A stretch of 64,000 bases of DNA from Strix aluco (taxonomy: Eukaryota; Chordata; Aves; Strigiformes; Strigidae), in NCBI RefSeq assembly GCF_031877795.1, contig NC_133938.1:17144920-17208919 (forward strand), in the 5' to 3' direction. The position numbers were made by a program, and so were the translations under genes. Of the stretch, positions 49,888 through 63,261 are shown one piece after another. The notes below the pieces were generated by a model. It saw only the letters and a list, made by a program, of their open reading frames with translations, made no database searches and was not told the origin of the DNA. Within the stretch, counting starts at the first letter, position 1, and the number at the start of each line of letters is the position of its first letter.

Positions 49888-52056
49888 GTGAGCGGCGGCG
49901 GGGCGCGGCCGGGGGCCTGGGGCGGAGCGGGGCCGGGCGGGGGCAGGGAGGCGGCGGCGCGGGCGGCCGGACCGGCGGCGGGAGCGGACCGGCGGCGGGA
50001 GCAGCCCGGCTCAGCCCGCCTCGGTGTGCCGGCCGGCCGGGGGTGAGGGGGCGCGCACCGCCGGCTACTTCTCCCGTATGGCTCCTCGTGTTTACATGCC
50101 CGAAATGGTAAAGGGCCGGATCAATACGGTCTGGGGACTCTGCAGAGGGGCTGTCAACAGCAGCGGCAGCAGCCTTGGCCTTTGAGTTCATTTGTATGTG
50201 TGTTTTGCCAGATCATGAGACCTCGGAGAGGTCGGTGTTGGAAAGATAAATATTTCTGTAGTGTGTCTAAAGGGGTTTTCTTGAAAGAGCAGCGGTGCTC
50301 AAAGCTATTAGGAGCAGCGGCTGGCCTGCGTGCGCCTCCTGACAGGCACCTGGGAAGGGAGCAGAGAGGCGGTAGCGGTGCTGAAAGTGAGTCTAGTTCT
50401 GCTGCCTGCTGCTGCAACGAATCCTCTTCACATTTAATTCCTACTTCAAACGTTCTACTCACGCTTGGCATTGTAAAGGAAAGCACAGTGTAAAAAAACA
50501 AAAGCTACAGACGTTGTTCTTAATGACAAACGAGTAATTTGTTTTACTCTCATTGAATGTAAGATGTTATTTTTTACAGTTTACTGAGTGTAGTTAGTGA
50601 TCTAGACTGTCACTGAGCCGTTAGAATAATGATGAACTTGAAAACTCTCGTGTAAGATTTCTTTTGCTATTTCTTCCTTAAAAAGACCTTTTTAGAGTAA
50701 TACCTGCCTGGTAGGTAACATCTTACTACTTTGTCTCTTGCACATAAGGCTGCAGAACTTGTATAGATTTTACATTACTTAATTAAGAATCTCAGGGATG
50801 TGGAAAAATACCATTCTGAACCTAGTTTGTGGTGCCTAGGAGTTGTAAAAACAGAGCACTGAGACTTCTGGTGTGTACAATTGCAGGGGCTGGTTTACAA
50901 ATGTTGTTGATTTGTTTGCTTGTATTATTTGACTGTACTAAGATATTTAGACTATAAACACTTCAAGTTTGTAGGAAGAAAAGTGCACATGTCATGTTCC
51001 TACCGGTGTTAAAACTGGAAGTGGACTTTGAGTGGCATGGGAAGTTTAACAGTGAGCTTCTAACAGAGCCAGAGTCAGCATAACTTAATGTTGAGCTGTA
51101 TGAATGCCATTGGGATTTTACTTCTCAGCATTTATTTTCCACTTTGCTCTCTCTGAAGTGGATGTTAGAGATTAGGACCCTGAAAATGGCAATGCTTCAC
51201 TGCTTGAGTTACAGGATGCTCTTACTCTGCATATTTTTCAACTGAATGTTTGTACCAATTATAATCGAGGCATTATTTTTGCAGGGTCTCAATAACTGTA
51301 AACAAAAATTTGAAGAAGAAAATTAATGAAATTGAAAGATAATTCACACAGGTGTTAACATAGTGCTCAAGGTTCAATGTAATTTTGGATCCATCTGTTT
51401 TAAACTGATTGGTACCCATGGCTTCAGTGCCTCTGTTGCTGACAGTATATGTTACTTTAGGGAAATCTACCTTCTGGCATGAAAAGATTAACATAATGCA
51501 TGTGAGAATAAAGAATTTTGCTGGTACAACTTCCTCTTCCTCCTTAATATATATGCAGTGGGCACGATTAAGTTACATATTTAGAGGAGTAAAATACACA
51601 GGTCCTACTACTTTGGGACATGAATCTAATTACTGTGTTCTGCTGATGTTATTTCTTAAGCAGAAGGGAAAACTACTGTAAAGTTTATTAAAAGTATGGT
51701 GGAAAGATTTGCTTTGTGAGCAACTTACTAGTGAAAACCTGTGTATGGAGGGGAAAAAGGGCTTTCTGCAAGAGCTTTGAATGAGCTTGGATTCTGTTTT
51801 TTTAACATGAGAGTGTGCTTTGTTAAAAAGCTTCTAGCTGTCTGAATGTCTCCCTTTTTATGTGTTTGGTGTGTATTTTATGACTAGCAAATGTTAAGGT
51901 TTCATTACAGAAAATTTTTTACCGTCATGGTTGGTGATGTTTCTACTGTGCTGTAATATGGAGAATGGTTTTCTCTGAATCAAAGTAATTAGTTGACCTA
52001 ATGCACTTGAATTCCAGTCTTTCTCTCTGCCTCCCAAAAGAATGAGGTGTGTGCAA

Positions 52057-52073
52057 GTGTGTGTGTGTGTGTG
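52057..52073. repeat. (GT)8 microsatellite
   Basis: A short uninterrupted GT run lies in HS2ST1 intron 1 and is likely length-polymorphic. Confidence 0.9.
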
Positions 52074-52426
52074 ACAAGGCAGTGATTTGATGGTAATGAC
52101 AAAGTAGTTCTTTTGGTCTTTCAGTTGTTTCAGTGGGAACTTTATGTTAGAAGTCACATTGCATATTGTTTGGGCACGGGGTTTTGAACTATGCTATGTG
52201 TTTGTGTTGATATATCATATGGTAAACTGTCATCTTGGAAAGTAGCTGTAGGAATTAGGCGCTGACTAGGAATACCAAATTACTTCAGATTTGATAGCAA
52301 ATAAAATAATTCTGCAGTCTTATTAGCAGTTCTAATAATATTCAGCTACACTTCTGTGTTAGAAAGGGTTTTATCCAATTTCTTCACATATGAGAAACTC
52401 CTGAGTCTGTACTGAACAACTGGGGG

Positions 52427-52446
52427 GTGTGTGTGTGTGTGTGTGT
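52427..52446. repeat. (GT)10 microsatellite
   Basis: Ten GT units follow a short G-run. It lies about 350 bases from another GT tract in the same intron. Confidence 0.9.
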
Positions 52447-55400
52447 AATTTCAGTTCAACATCTTAAAATATCTTACCTATAACATGAAAATGGAGCATG
52501 TTTCTGGGCAAAAAAAGAACATGAACCTCTTTCTTCTTGTAAGACTTTATATAGGTAAAACTCAGTCACCCTGGCAAGCTTTCCTTTTTTAAGTTGAGAA
52601 GTACAGGAGATAGAAGCCAATGACCGTCACAAATGCTGCTGCTGCTTTTTTTTTCTCTGTGATGAGATTATTATTATCCTAATATAATTGAAAAAGGTAT
52701 TTGTAAACCTCTGGGTTTCTTCATCATATGAAAGATAATTCCCTAATTAAAAAAATAAAATCAAAATATTAATAACTTCTCTGCAGCTGTTGGACTTCTT
52801 AAGCTCTTTACAAATAGTTTACAGTGGTGAGATCACAAGCAGAGCTCAGTCAGAACACAGTTTCAAGTACTTTTCTGGTGAGACTTGTACATACCAGCCA
52901 TTAATCTTTCATATTATTTTCAATTATTTACATGTAAGGGCAGCCAAATTGGCATTCACCCCAAACTGAGCTGTCCCTAGTTGCCAGTGAGAACTTCAAT
53001 GCTTTTATTTAAGCTTGGTGTAGATACTTGCCCATTAGCTCCGGGAGCATGCAGCCCTGATAGAGAATATTGCATGTGAAAGGCAAATGTTGAGGTTTGC
53101 ACTATCATTTCTGTAACAGAAATGTCTGACCATCCCCTTTGGTTTTTGGAAGCTTGGTGGGTGCAGCTCTGCCTCTGGTTTAAACTGACCTACTATTAAA
53201 CATCTACCATGCCATCTCCTGCATTGCTGTTACTGTTCGTGGTGAGTTGGATCAAAAAACTGATCCAGCTGGAAGTAATCCATCCATCTCTTCTCTTCCC
53301 TCCCCAAAATTTTGTAATGCATTAATGGGGAAAAGGAAGAGGAGGGAAGTTTATGTGTGTTCTAGTTCCTCTCTTTAATTTTATTCTACAATAGCAAGTA
53401 CTAGAAGCACTTCAAGTTGGGGCAGAGGGGTGGGAGAAGACAGTGCCTCATTCAAGGAAGAGTCTGTAGATCAGAGAAGGTGAGGATAGTAGATGGGAAA
53501 GGATTACTCTTTGGTGGGGTGGAAGTGAAGTAATACTGCTACTATCTAGCTGCTTAGTGTTACTTGCATGTTAGATTTTGAAAATAGTCCATGTCTGGGT
53601 AACATAATATACCATAACAGAGAGGGCAAGGATTAAACAACTTTATTACCATTTCAGATTGTTGCTTCAGATCATGTTGAAACACTGGTTAGCCGTACTG
53701 TGGGAGTATTTCTTCTGCTAAGTGATAAACAGAGTTATGGCTCATATCTGTTAATTCAGCACCTTTAATTCTGTCATTTGAAAGAAATTCTTAGTATTTT
53801 ACTTCTTACTTTTTTTTTTTGTTTGAAAATACATGAATAACTTGAAAGGCTAAGGCTCTCTTCCTGAGCCCAGGAAAGAAAATGTAATTGATGATTAATT
53901 GATTGCCAGGGTTTTTTTTTTAAGGTAGTTTCCTGGTGCCTGTGGCCCTTACTGGGGTAGTATCCTTCCAAGCACTGTGCAAGTACCTAACAAACCACTG
54001 TTCCATTGAAGCTAAATGATTTAATTTCCCAGTGATGAAATCTTTCTAGGAATATAAGAGTTTCTACTATTTTGGGATGTTGAAATAATAGGCATCTTAT
54101 GTTTCCTTCATTTAGGAAATAAAAAAGATCTCTTGTCAGTAGGCCTGCCAGTTGCATATGTCTGGAAAATCCCTCAGAAAACTTCTTAATTTGTCCCTCA
54201 TAATATAACATGCATGGTTCCTTAGTATATTATTTATACTTGAACTTCATTTATGAAGAGTAGTTTGTGATTGTTGGCAGTTCTGACTGCACACAGCTAT
54301 GCAAATAATTTACTAGCATTTCTTTTAAATATAGCTCCATTGCCCAATAGTTATTATTTTACACTGAGTAGCCCCAGGCATTCTTTCAGAAGCTGTTTTC
54401 TTGTGTGCTGGGTTTCCTGAAATAAGAGTTTTAATGCTGCTTCCTCAGTATATCTCCAGCCAGTGAAACATTCTTCCACTTTGCCTTGCTGGTTCTATCA
54501 TACTTTTTCATTTAGTTCCCCCTTGCTGTTTCCCTTCACCATGCCTCTGGTTGTTCCAGACACTTTCAGAATAAATTTTAAACTACTCCCATACTACGCT
54601 TTTACTTTCCACTGGAAAGTGTGATATAGAGCAATTGTATTAATTTTATTTATTTATTATGTTATAGTTTGTGATTTTATATTTTTTTATAACTTTTTGG
54701 AGTAAATGTTGCAGCTGCTGCTGCTGCATTTTCTATGAAATTGGTAATGTCTGAATTTTGGCTAATACAGAACTGTGCATGTTCCCAAGCACATACCAAG
54801 ACAGTTCAGACTTGGTAATGAGCTCCAAAGCTTGATCTCACCTCCCTTTTCACTGGCACCCCAACATCGCTTTTGAACTGTGGAAATAAGAGGCTCAACC
54901 TTTTAAAATTTCTCTCCTCTTCTGGAATGCTGCATGTGAAAAATTTTAGTATTGTAATACCTAGTTTGCGGGCCTCATGCTTCTAGTGAAGTAGCTTTGA
55001 GAACTAGGGATGTGGTGAGAGCTGTGTGTTTGATTCTAATAGCAGATGCTATTCCAAAGAGTTATCTGGGAAGGGGATATTTTTGTTAGAGGTATTTTGA
55101 GGGCAGTTCTGAGAGATGAAATGGACTTGAGAAATCAGATAAAGTGTACGCCTCTAGTCCCTCCATCCATGGAATGCAGTGGATGAGGTAGTCACCAGGT
55201 AAGGTGTTGCATCCTTCTAGATTTTCCATTGGAAAAGGTCAGGTTTGGGCCAGTACATATCTATGTATGTTACTTTTTAACACATAAATTTAAGTTGAAG
55301 AGCACAAAGGTTTACAATACCATCCTTCATGGAAATCCTGGAAAAGAGCCATGATTACAATCAGCTGTTTAGGATAGAAAAGACTTATTGGACAGCCAAA

Positions 55401-57992
55401 GAAATGCAAGTGCCATGCTCCTCTTCTTTGTGAATTAATGCAATATTGCAGATTTGGTAATAGTAGCTATGAAGCAGGGAATTAGTCCAAGACTGAGAAC
55501 CTTGGGAGAAAGCGTTGAAAGGAGTTCTAGGTCCTTTATCCATATCATTGTTTTTATACATTAGAAGGGAGATTGGGTTATTTCAATAATGAAATACCTG
55601 TCAGGTTTCAGTAATGTGCTTGGCACTGTAAAAGGAAAGGTGATAGCACTACTGGAAATCAGAAAAAGCTACTTTTAATGCCTTTATTTACTCTGTGATA
55701 AAGCAACTAACACAATGACAACATGGCATGCCAATGCTCCCTTTGTTTTTCTTGCCTATTTTCTACTTCTGAGGATACCCAAAGTAATGAAAATCTTCAT
55801 GTCTGCAATGTGTCTTTGAAACTGAATGATTGAAAGTTACTATGTCTCTTTTTTAGGTCTCCTGGAGATTATTAACAAAGGAACTGCTTCAAAACACAGC
55901 AAAACCCTAACAAAACCAGAGATCCCCAAATGCTCCACTAAATTAAAATTGACTGGTTGTGCATTTTATATATGTGTGTGTATGTATAGAAACACATAAT
56001 AAATGTATATATATTTTTAAAAAAAAAAGCTCCAAACAGCCCTTGCTAAACTACCTAAACTTTGGAGTTAGCACAACAAGTTAAACCATTGCTTTCCTGT
56101 TTATCATGTACATCTGAAGTGAAATAAATAATTGGAATTTTTTTTCTTCCTTATTTCAGAAAACTAACGTATTTGCAGCTGGATTCTTTTTTTGCATAGC
56201 TTTGTATTGCCCCTGGCTGTTGAAGTTAGGGACATTTGAACAGTTCATGAACAAGTCATTTCCATATCTACTGACTGGCAACCATGAGTCACTCAGATGT
56301 ATTCTGGCCAGACTTGTCTTGTCTTCTAACAATGAATGGCTTTCTCCAAGTTCTTGCTTCTCTTTAGGAAATAGGTGGCTTTTGCATATGGAATCCTCCA
56401 AGTATTTTTACTTAATTGGGTCAAAATACAGCCTTTTTGTGTAATTGTTTGCAATCTGTAGTTTCTGTCACTTATCTGAAGTGTATTTAAACCTTGTCAA
56501 GGCAATATTAAAGTAGTGGTAAGTGCTTTGCTTGAAATGTGGTGCTATTTATCTGTTTATATATCTGAAATACTAGCCTAGCAAGCATAATAAAGTGCCA
56601 TGCTGTAGAAAAATAGCTGAACTGTTATGTGTATTTGCATTATTTCTTTCAACCAGAAAGAAGAAAGACTGAGTGAAGGGAGTCCAGTGTTGAGAGAGGC
56701 ATCTGAAAGTTGGCCAGTTGGCTGCAGCATTTCATAAATCTGTAGAGACTCTTAACTGCAATCTGTCCTACTCGCTACCTAGATGGGGGGTGGGCAGTAT
56801 CTTACTCAAACCCTTAGCTTTGTGTGATGCTCAAGCCCATCAATTCTGCTGGATTTGCCCACTCCCCTAAAAACGTGTGGCGCTGTGAAGCTGTGTTTAA
56901 AGCGCAGCATCTTGAGAAGGGTGGCATTCAGAGAAGTCTTCAGTCACTTAGTAGAGAAAAGCCAACCTCTTTCCTTCCTGGAATTGGGTCAGTTGGTTCT
57001 TTATTCATCCCTCAACTCCTCTCCACTTGACCTTTTAAGGTTTGGAGACCTGAAGTCCCTCCATTTGGCATTCCTATCAGTAATTGCCTGTATTAAAATT
57101 ACTGCTAGTGCTGATTGTAGTTGCTATGTCCAGGCACTTCATTGCTATAAATTCTCAATACTTGCGGAAACATTAATGTTAGACATATATGTATGTTTTT
57201 GTGTCAGGAATATGCTGACTATCAGGACATTGGTGTTATTGCAGGATGTGCCCTTGAAAGTCAGGGTCTGGTTTCATATTGAGTGTCTGTATGTTCTGAA
57301 GTAATTAATTAATTGCTGTAGTTTAGCTTTTTATGGCTATAAATTAAGAGCAAATTTTTACCATAGAGGTATTGTTTGCAAATATGTCTGCAGGAAGCCC
57401 AGCTATATCCGCATATCTTTTTATTGTCTCTAGTATTCAGTGTATTACTGTTGTCCTTACTTTGCAATATCCTCGTGTCATCACGGTTCCAATAACATTA
57501 CTGCTGTAATAATTATTATTCAAGCTTTCTGGTGGTGATAAAATTCATCATGAGTAGCTAGGAGTCTAGGGCAGTGAGAGAATTAATAAGATAATTAAAT
57601 TACAAAAAGTATTTGGAAAGAAGCTATCTATCACTTTGGCCCAGTCTTTGCCTTCCTTTACGTCCGTTCTCTGTATATCTGGTTAGAGTTTAAAATGACA
57701 GCTGACATCCTTTTTTTTATCAACTTGCTGTTTAATTCTGAATACTAATTTGTGTTGAAACATATGTAAAACTTAAGTGCTGTTTTGATAAAACAGCTTT
57801 TGATGATTTTGAAGTGTTTATGCAAACCTTGTGCATAATTGCTATAAAACTGTAAAGAGTGTGGGGATGGGTTCTTAGGTTCCTTAAATTAAAATGCGTA
57901 TCTTCCCCATTTAACTTCTGTAGTGTTTTTTCTCTCAGAAGATCTTATTTTATTCTTCTGGTTTTTTAAATATATATTAAAAATACATAGGG

Positions 57993-58073
57993 GAGAGTAA
58001 GGAATATATAAATTTATAATGTATATTATTATAATAAGTATAAATATTATGTATTTATATATTCCTCACCCTC
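57993..58073. repeat. AT-rich palindrome with perfect 14-bp arms
   Basis: AGGAATATATAAAT (58000-58013) is matched exactly by its reverse complement ATTTATATATTCCT (58053-58066). The flanks GAGAGTA and CACCCTC extend the match imperfectly (5 of 7) to arms of about 21 bases. The 39-base centre is AT-only apart from a few G. The cruciform could be a MITE relic or a replication-slippage product; no target-site duplication is evident. Confidence 0.8.
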
Positions 58074-61000
58074 ATTGTCTATATTTTCCAGTGTTGTAGT
58101 ATGGGACTGATCTTTCTTGGACAACGGATTGAAAGGCAGTAGCATTTCATTTCACTTTGAAAAAGGTGGAGAAAGGCTGTTGAGAACACGAAGGAACTGG
58201 GAGATATGAGAGCAATTGAACAGAGATTATGGCTGTTCCTCTTACTTTCTGCAAAATGGAGAGGGAAATCCAGCTAATTTAGTTTTTTTTTTTCTTCTGA
58301 ATATTTTCCCTGTGTATCTTTCCATTTTCAATATTTCTATTGTCTTCTGGATATATTGTTGTTGAACATATTCAGAAAGATTGCATAATTATCATATCTG
58401 TGTTTTCTTTGAAATATTGGCATTTCTTTATGTTGATTCCGTGGGGGGCTTTTGGAGGAGGTTTTGCAGTTGTAGAAGTTTCTTTTTGCAAAACCTGGCA
58501 TTTGCAATGGGTTTTAATATACAAAACATTAATCAGTGATTGATTGGATTATACTGGAGTTGATTTTGATCATTCTGAGCAAAGGATTTCTGTAATTCTG
58601 CGAATGATTTACACATGTAGAGTAAAAGGGAATGAAGTCAAAAAGTAGGGTGTGAAAACGATAGAATCTTATTCTGACACATTAAATAGACCAAAAAGTG
58701 TCTCCTGAACAAAGCAGTTTAAGATTTTGACTCCTTTAGCATTTGAATGACAGATGTAAATTGAGGAGAAAATAACTTTTTGGAAGATCTAATTCCAAAT
58801 TTTTTATTCCTTAAGAAAATGGCGATTAATTTTTACAAAAGCTGAGTCCAGCCATGTCTGTGGTAAAAGTAGTATCACACAGGGTTTTATCCCCATGCTG
58901 AAGGGCAGAAATACTACACCTTGTCTATTGACCAAAACCCTCTTGAGCACAAGTGCATGATCACTTTCTGAAGATGTGGTTTTGTAACCAGTACACAAAA
59001 TACCTTGTATGAGGATCTGTGTTTTAGGAAGCAAAGTCAATGTCAGATTTTTTGTATCCTGATGTTGAATGAAGTGTTTCATAGGTAGAATCCTATTTCA
59101 GCTGCACTCCCACCAACAACTTTGGAGCCAGGATTTTTCAGCATCTCATTTGTCAGTAAACCTTCAGCAGTGTGTGCTCTCAAAAGTGAGAAAAGATATT
59201 TTCCTGGCAAAATATCTATAATTGCATACTATTCTTGACACATTATCCTATGAATTGTGCTGAGATGACCATAGCACTAAAATGATTTCCCTTAATCAAG
59301 TTAGTGCTTTTGGGAATATTGAATGTCTTATAGTTTGCCCCTCTTATTTTTTTTTTTTTTTTTGGGAAAAAAACAAGCAAAAGAAGCTTACAAAGACCTC
59401 CTGCTTATCTGAGAATTTAGTCTGTTTTAGGTTTTTAGGCAAGTTAACTATTTTGTATTAACTTTGGTAATGCTGCCAACAAGGCAATCTTTTGAAGCTA
59501 AGTACCTAATAAATAGTGCTTCCCTCTCTTTGCTCTCTAAATTGTTAATCCTGATGTGCTACTTGTGGAGCTGCTGTTGGTTTGAGTGAAGACAAAACTT
59601 GCAGTAGCTCCGGTGTTTTAGCAGGGCCTGTTTAAGGTTTAAAGTTGTCTTTGGTAGGAGTGTACTTCATGTTTTTGTTTGATCAAGCTGTAAAAAAAAA
59701 AAAAACCCGACCTAGAACAAAGTTCTGGCATACTGCTTGATTTATACTTTTAAATTAGGGTTTATAGACTGTGTGTTTAATGCATATGCAGTAGTCTAGG
59801 TGTGTTCCGCTATGAGAAGTACCAGAAGACCTTACTTTCTAATAGGCTAGTAGTATTTTTTCTAGTCCATGACATGCCTGCCAAACATGCTCTCTGAGCC
59901 AAAAGCAAAGGCTGAATCACCTGAAATACCTGTCTAAGCTTACATTTAAACACAGCAGTGTTCATAACCTTCACGTCTGGTTCAAACTTGAGTTTTATCT
60001 TTGAAACTATTAAGTGGCCAAAACATTAGAGTTACGTAAAAACTTTTCCACAGAATTTAGTTGGAGCAAGTTTTATTCCAAAGTTTTGAATTTTGAGGAG
60101 AGATTTTTGAGTGGGTTAGTCTTGGAGGTGCGTGAGAGGGCTTGAGAAGTCACAAGACCCGACAAATGAGCTGTCAAAGTTAGCAGTGGGAACTTCCCCC
60201 AGCAGTGTGCCCTGCACTCTCATGGGAGAGTATCACCCCATTGCTAGCCAGGGTGGTAACCACAGGTGTGCCCAGCTCTGCCAGCAGAGATCAGAGCATG
60301 GAGCATGAATTTAAAGCACTCTTGATTTCAGTTTAGTTTAATGCTTTGAGCTGCAGAGATAGCATATGTTTGCTTCTGGACAGGAAAGGACAGCCACCCC
60401 TTCATCCAACGCAGAAAAAATTGGTAGAGGGTATTTGTCAGGCTTCTTAGTTATTCATGAATCATGTTAAATGCATTTGGCCTAAAGGCATATTTATAAG
60501 TATGTGGTCAAGCTTAGAGGAGAATATTAAAGATGAACTTTTGAAGAGGGGTAATGAGGAGTAGAAAGGATGTGTATGTGAGCATCAGTGCAACTTTTGC
60601 ATGTGTGAGCTATCCACAGTCTGTCTGATCCCAACAGAAAGGCAGAGTATTGGGGAATACGTTTATTTTCAAGGCTAGCTTCACTCTAGCTTAAGAGTCT
60701 GAAAATGTACTTGCTTCTGATTCCTATTTCTTTGTCATTTACCCTCTACAGTACTATTAAACCCTCCTCTCTGATGTGAAAAACCAACATAAAACTGTGG
60801 TGGTGGTTTAGCAGAAAGAAATGATAAATCAAATAGTAAAACATTTATATGTATCCTCTTCTGGTTTTCCTGTCTGTGCTTTCCAAACCATGCTCTGAAA
60901 AACATGGTCTTGCTAGCATGTTTGTGGGAGCATTTTTCTAAACATTTGTGGTCACTGGAGCAACCCAAAGCATTATTTCTAGTGATTTTTATGTGCCTAC

Positions 61001-62904
61001 TTATGTGTGATTGCATAGTGCAGATGACAAGGCACTCTTAATATGAGAATTAGGAAAGAGAAAGGGATGATAAAGTATTCACATATCAAGTTTAAAGAAA
61101 AAAACACACGTGCAAAGGGGGAATGAAGACATTGAAAGAGGCTTTTTCTTTTTTTTTTTTTTTTTCTTTCTTGTTTGAAGCCACAGCAAAAAGCCTTTAG
61201 AAACGGAATGACCATTTTTATATTTGCCAGGAGCATTAGTGGTCTATATGTGTAAGTTTTAAATATGTGCACTCTTTGACTGGTGGAAGCTTGTGTCAAG
61301 GTTGCAGTTAAAAGCACATAGTGTTTTTTAATAGGTAATGGGATGTAATAAACTTAAATTTCTTAAACTGGTGTTAAAAAATTTACAACAAAATATTTGT
61401 TTTGCTGGAGATGATGATAAAAGGTTTTAACTGATAACTGAGATTGAAATACTAGTTTTCAAGAATGAATGTTGGAAAACAGGGTAAACTTATTTTAGAC
61501 TTGCTTCCTCTCATTGTTATGCCATCCTAAAACAATATGGAATAAAAATAACACATCCTGTGCTTTTTAAGTATAAAAAAACTACTAAATGTCTGACAAC
61601 ATGACAGTTAAGCAACAAAATCTGACAAGTTATTTATATAGCAGCAGGAACATGAAATACATCTCTTTTACTTAATATATATTAAGTATGTGCATGTAAA
61701 TGTAAACATGAGATGGCACTCTAGAGATAACTAGTATGCAATAGAAACCCATATGAAAATCCTCTCAGATATCCAGGAATTGATTTGGATGAGTTTTCTG
61801 CCCTTGGTGGAATCGTATATCCATAAACTCCGCAAATTCTGTTAATCCTTCAACCTCTGCTGTATCAGGTTCCACAATTAAATAGTAACCTAAATAGACG
61901 ACAATGTTTGGCTACTGTGTAGAAAAATGTCTAGACCTTACAAATACATACCAGGCGGAGCTACCAGGTAGTTTAAACCAACTGGTTAACCAAATGCAGA
62001 CATAAAACTGTGAAAAGGAATTGTTCTTTTTCATTTGTTCAAAACCTTTGTTACAAGGAATTTGAAGAGCTAAAAAACCTGTGATATTTAAGGCTCAGAA
62101 AGGCATTGATTTCGAACTTGACTAAACTTGTTGTCTTGTGTAATTTCAGTAGCACCCTTCATAATTTTCCTGTGGTATTTAATGTACAGTATTTTGTGGT
62201 GACAAGCACTGTATCCTGTACAAGATGGAATATGAGAATGTAGTGTATGTGTCCTCATCTTGTCCCAGGGAGACCCTCATACAGGTTTTGAGGGTTTGGT
62301 TTGGTTTCAGAGCAAAGAATCTTTGTTTTAGGCAGTTTGTTAAAAACCTTAGTGATTTGAGGATACTTACCTTCTTAAGTTTATCGCTGCTTTCTGTTTG
62401 ATCTAAATGCAAGATCAAAATTAGCTCCTAAGTATGGCACTTAAAAACTTTGCATTTGGTAATAATTTAGGAGGTGTATCAGTCAAGAACTGTTAACATA
62501 TGTCAGAGCATGTGAATTAGTTGCCAAAAGTATTCTTCAATTTCTTTAGAAAACAAGTAACAGCACTTTTCCAAACTATGACTGAGCTTAGTGCAATAAT
62601 TACAGTTTAGTGCTATTGTTTTATTGTACTCTGCTGCCTTGACAGCAGTACTGATTTTATAAATGTAAAAGTTAGTTATGCTTTGATTCCTTTTTTTGAA
62701 TAAAACATAGTCTGATCTAAAGCAAACTTCCTAAATTGCACTTTAGTACTTATGAATCATTCTGTGACTGTAACCTCTAGTAGGCATCACAGAATGCTTG
62801 TTAAATGAAGTAGCTGTGTTTCCAAACTAGAACCAGACATAATTTCATGTAGGGTAGTAGTTAAAGCATTAACTAGATGCTTAGCATTCTAAATTTGATT
62901 TCTG

Positions 62905-62924
62905 GTGTGTGTGTGTGTGTGTGT
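62905..62924. repeat. (GT)10 microsatellite
   Basis: Ten uninterrupted GT units lie in HS2ST1 intron 1. Confidence 0.9.
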
Positions 62925-63235
62925 TTCTTTTAACTGCAGGTTTATTTCAGGTGAATTTAGAGTGCTTTAGATTATTTTTTTAAATTTTTTTTATAAGGGG
63001 ATTGCTTTGACCAGAAAGTTTCAGTATAACTTATACTTGAGAATTTTATATGGAATACTCACATATTAACCTTCTGGTGGCAGTCTTGTGACTAGTATTT
63101 TTTATTTTATAATAGCTGGAATAAAACTATGCAGCCACACTATCTTTCATGACTTTCATGATTGGTTGCTGAAGAGCTAAACTTTGTTTTGAAGTAGAAG
63201 TGACTACTGGATTTGGTGTTTTGTTTTTGGTGGGG

Positions 63236-63261
63236 TTTTTTTTTTGGGGGGGGGGGGGGGG
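63236..63261. repeat. T10-G16 composite homopolymer
   Basis: Ten T pass directly into sixteen G, then AGTGGTGGGG. It has the same build as the block at 18612. The G-run can form a quadruplex, and its length is uncertain because such runs sequence poorly. Confidence 0.85.

Larger units (their letters stand above)
48300..50350. promoter_or_regulatory. CpG island and bidirectional promoter SELENOF / HS2ST1
   Basis: About 2 kb of GC-rich, CpG-dense DNA stands out sharply from the AT-rich flanks. SELENOF (-) and HS2ST1 (+) start codons lie head to head, 48826 and 49764. Between them are three CCAAT boxes (49211-49215, 49254-49258, 49367-49371) and several GC boxes (for example GGGCGGGG at 49343-49350), with no evident TATA box. 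This is the usual make-up of a housekeeping divergent promoter and predicts broad, partly coordinated expression of both genes. Transcription start sites cannot be read from sequence alone. Confidence 0.85.

Noticed and set aside
49411-50046. 211-residue + strand open frame over the HS2ST1 promoter and exon 1
   Set aside because: It reads the wrong frame across exon 1 and the donor site. Its length comes from the lack of stops in CG-rich sequence.
49409-50191. 260-residue open frame on the - strand across the CpG island
   Set aside because: It is a Pro/Arg/Ala-rich shadow of GC-rich promoter DNA that overlaps HS2ST1 exon 1 in antisense. It has no domain.
58207-58235. AGAGCAATTGAACAGAGATT resembles the start of HS2ST1 exon 2 (Arg-Ala-Ile ... 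Glu-Gln-Arg)
   Set aside because: There is no acceptor at the right phase, and the conserved downstream part with its acidic run is absent. The similarity is short and accidental.
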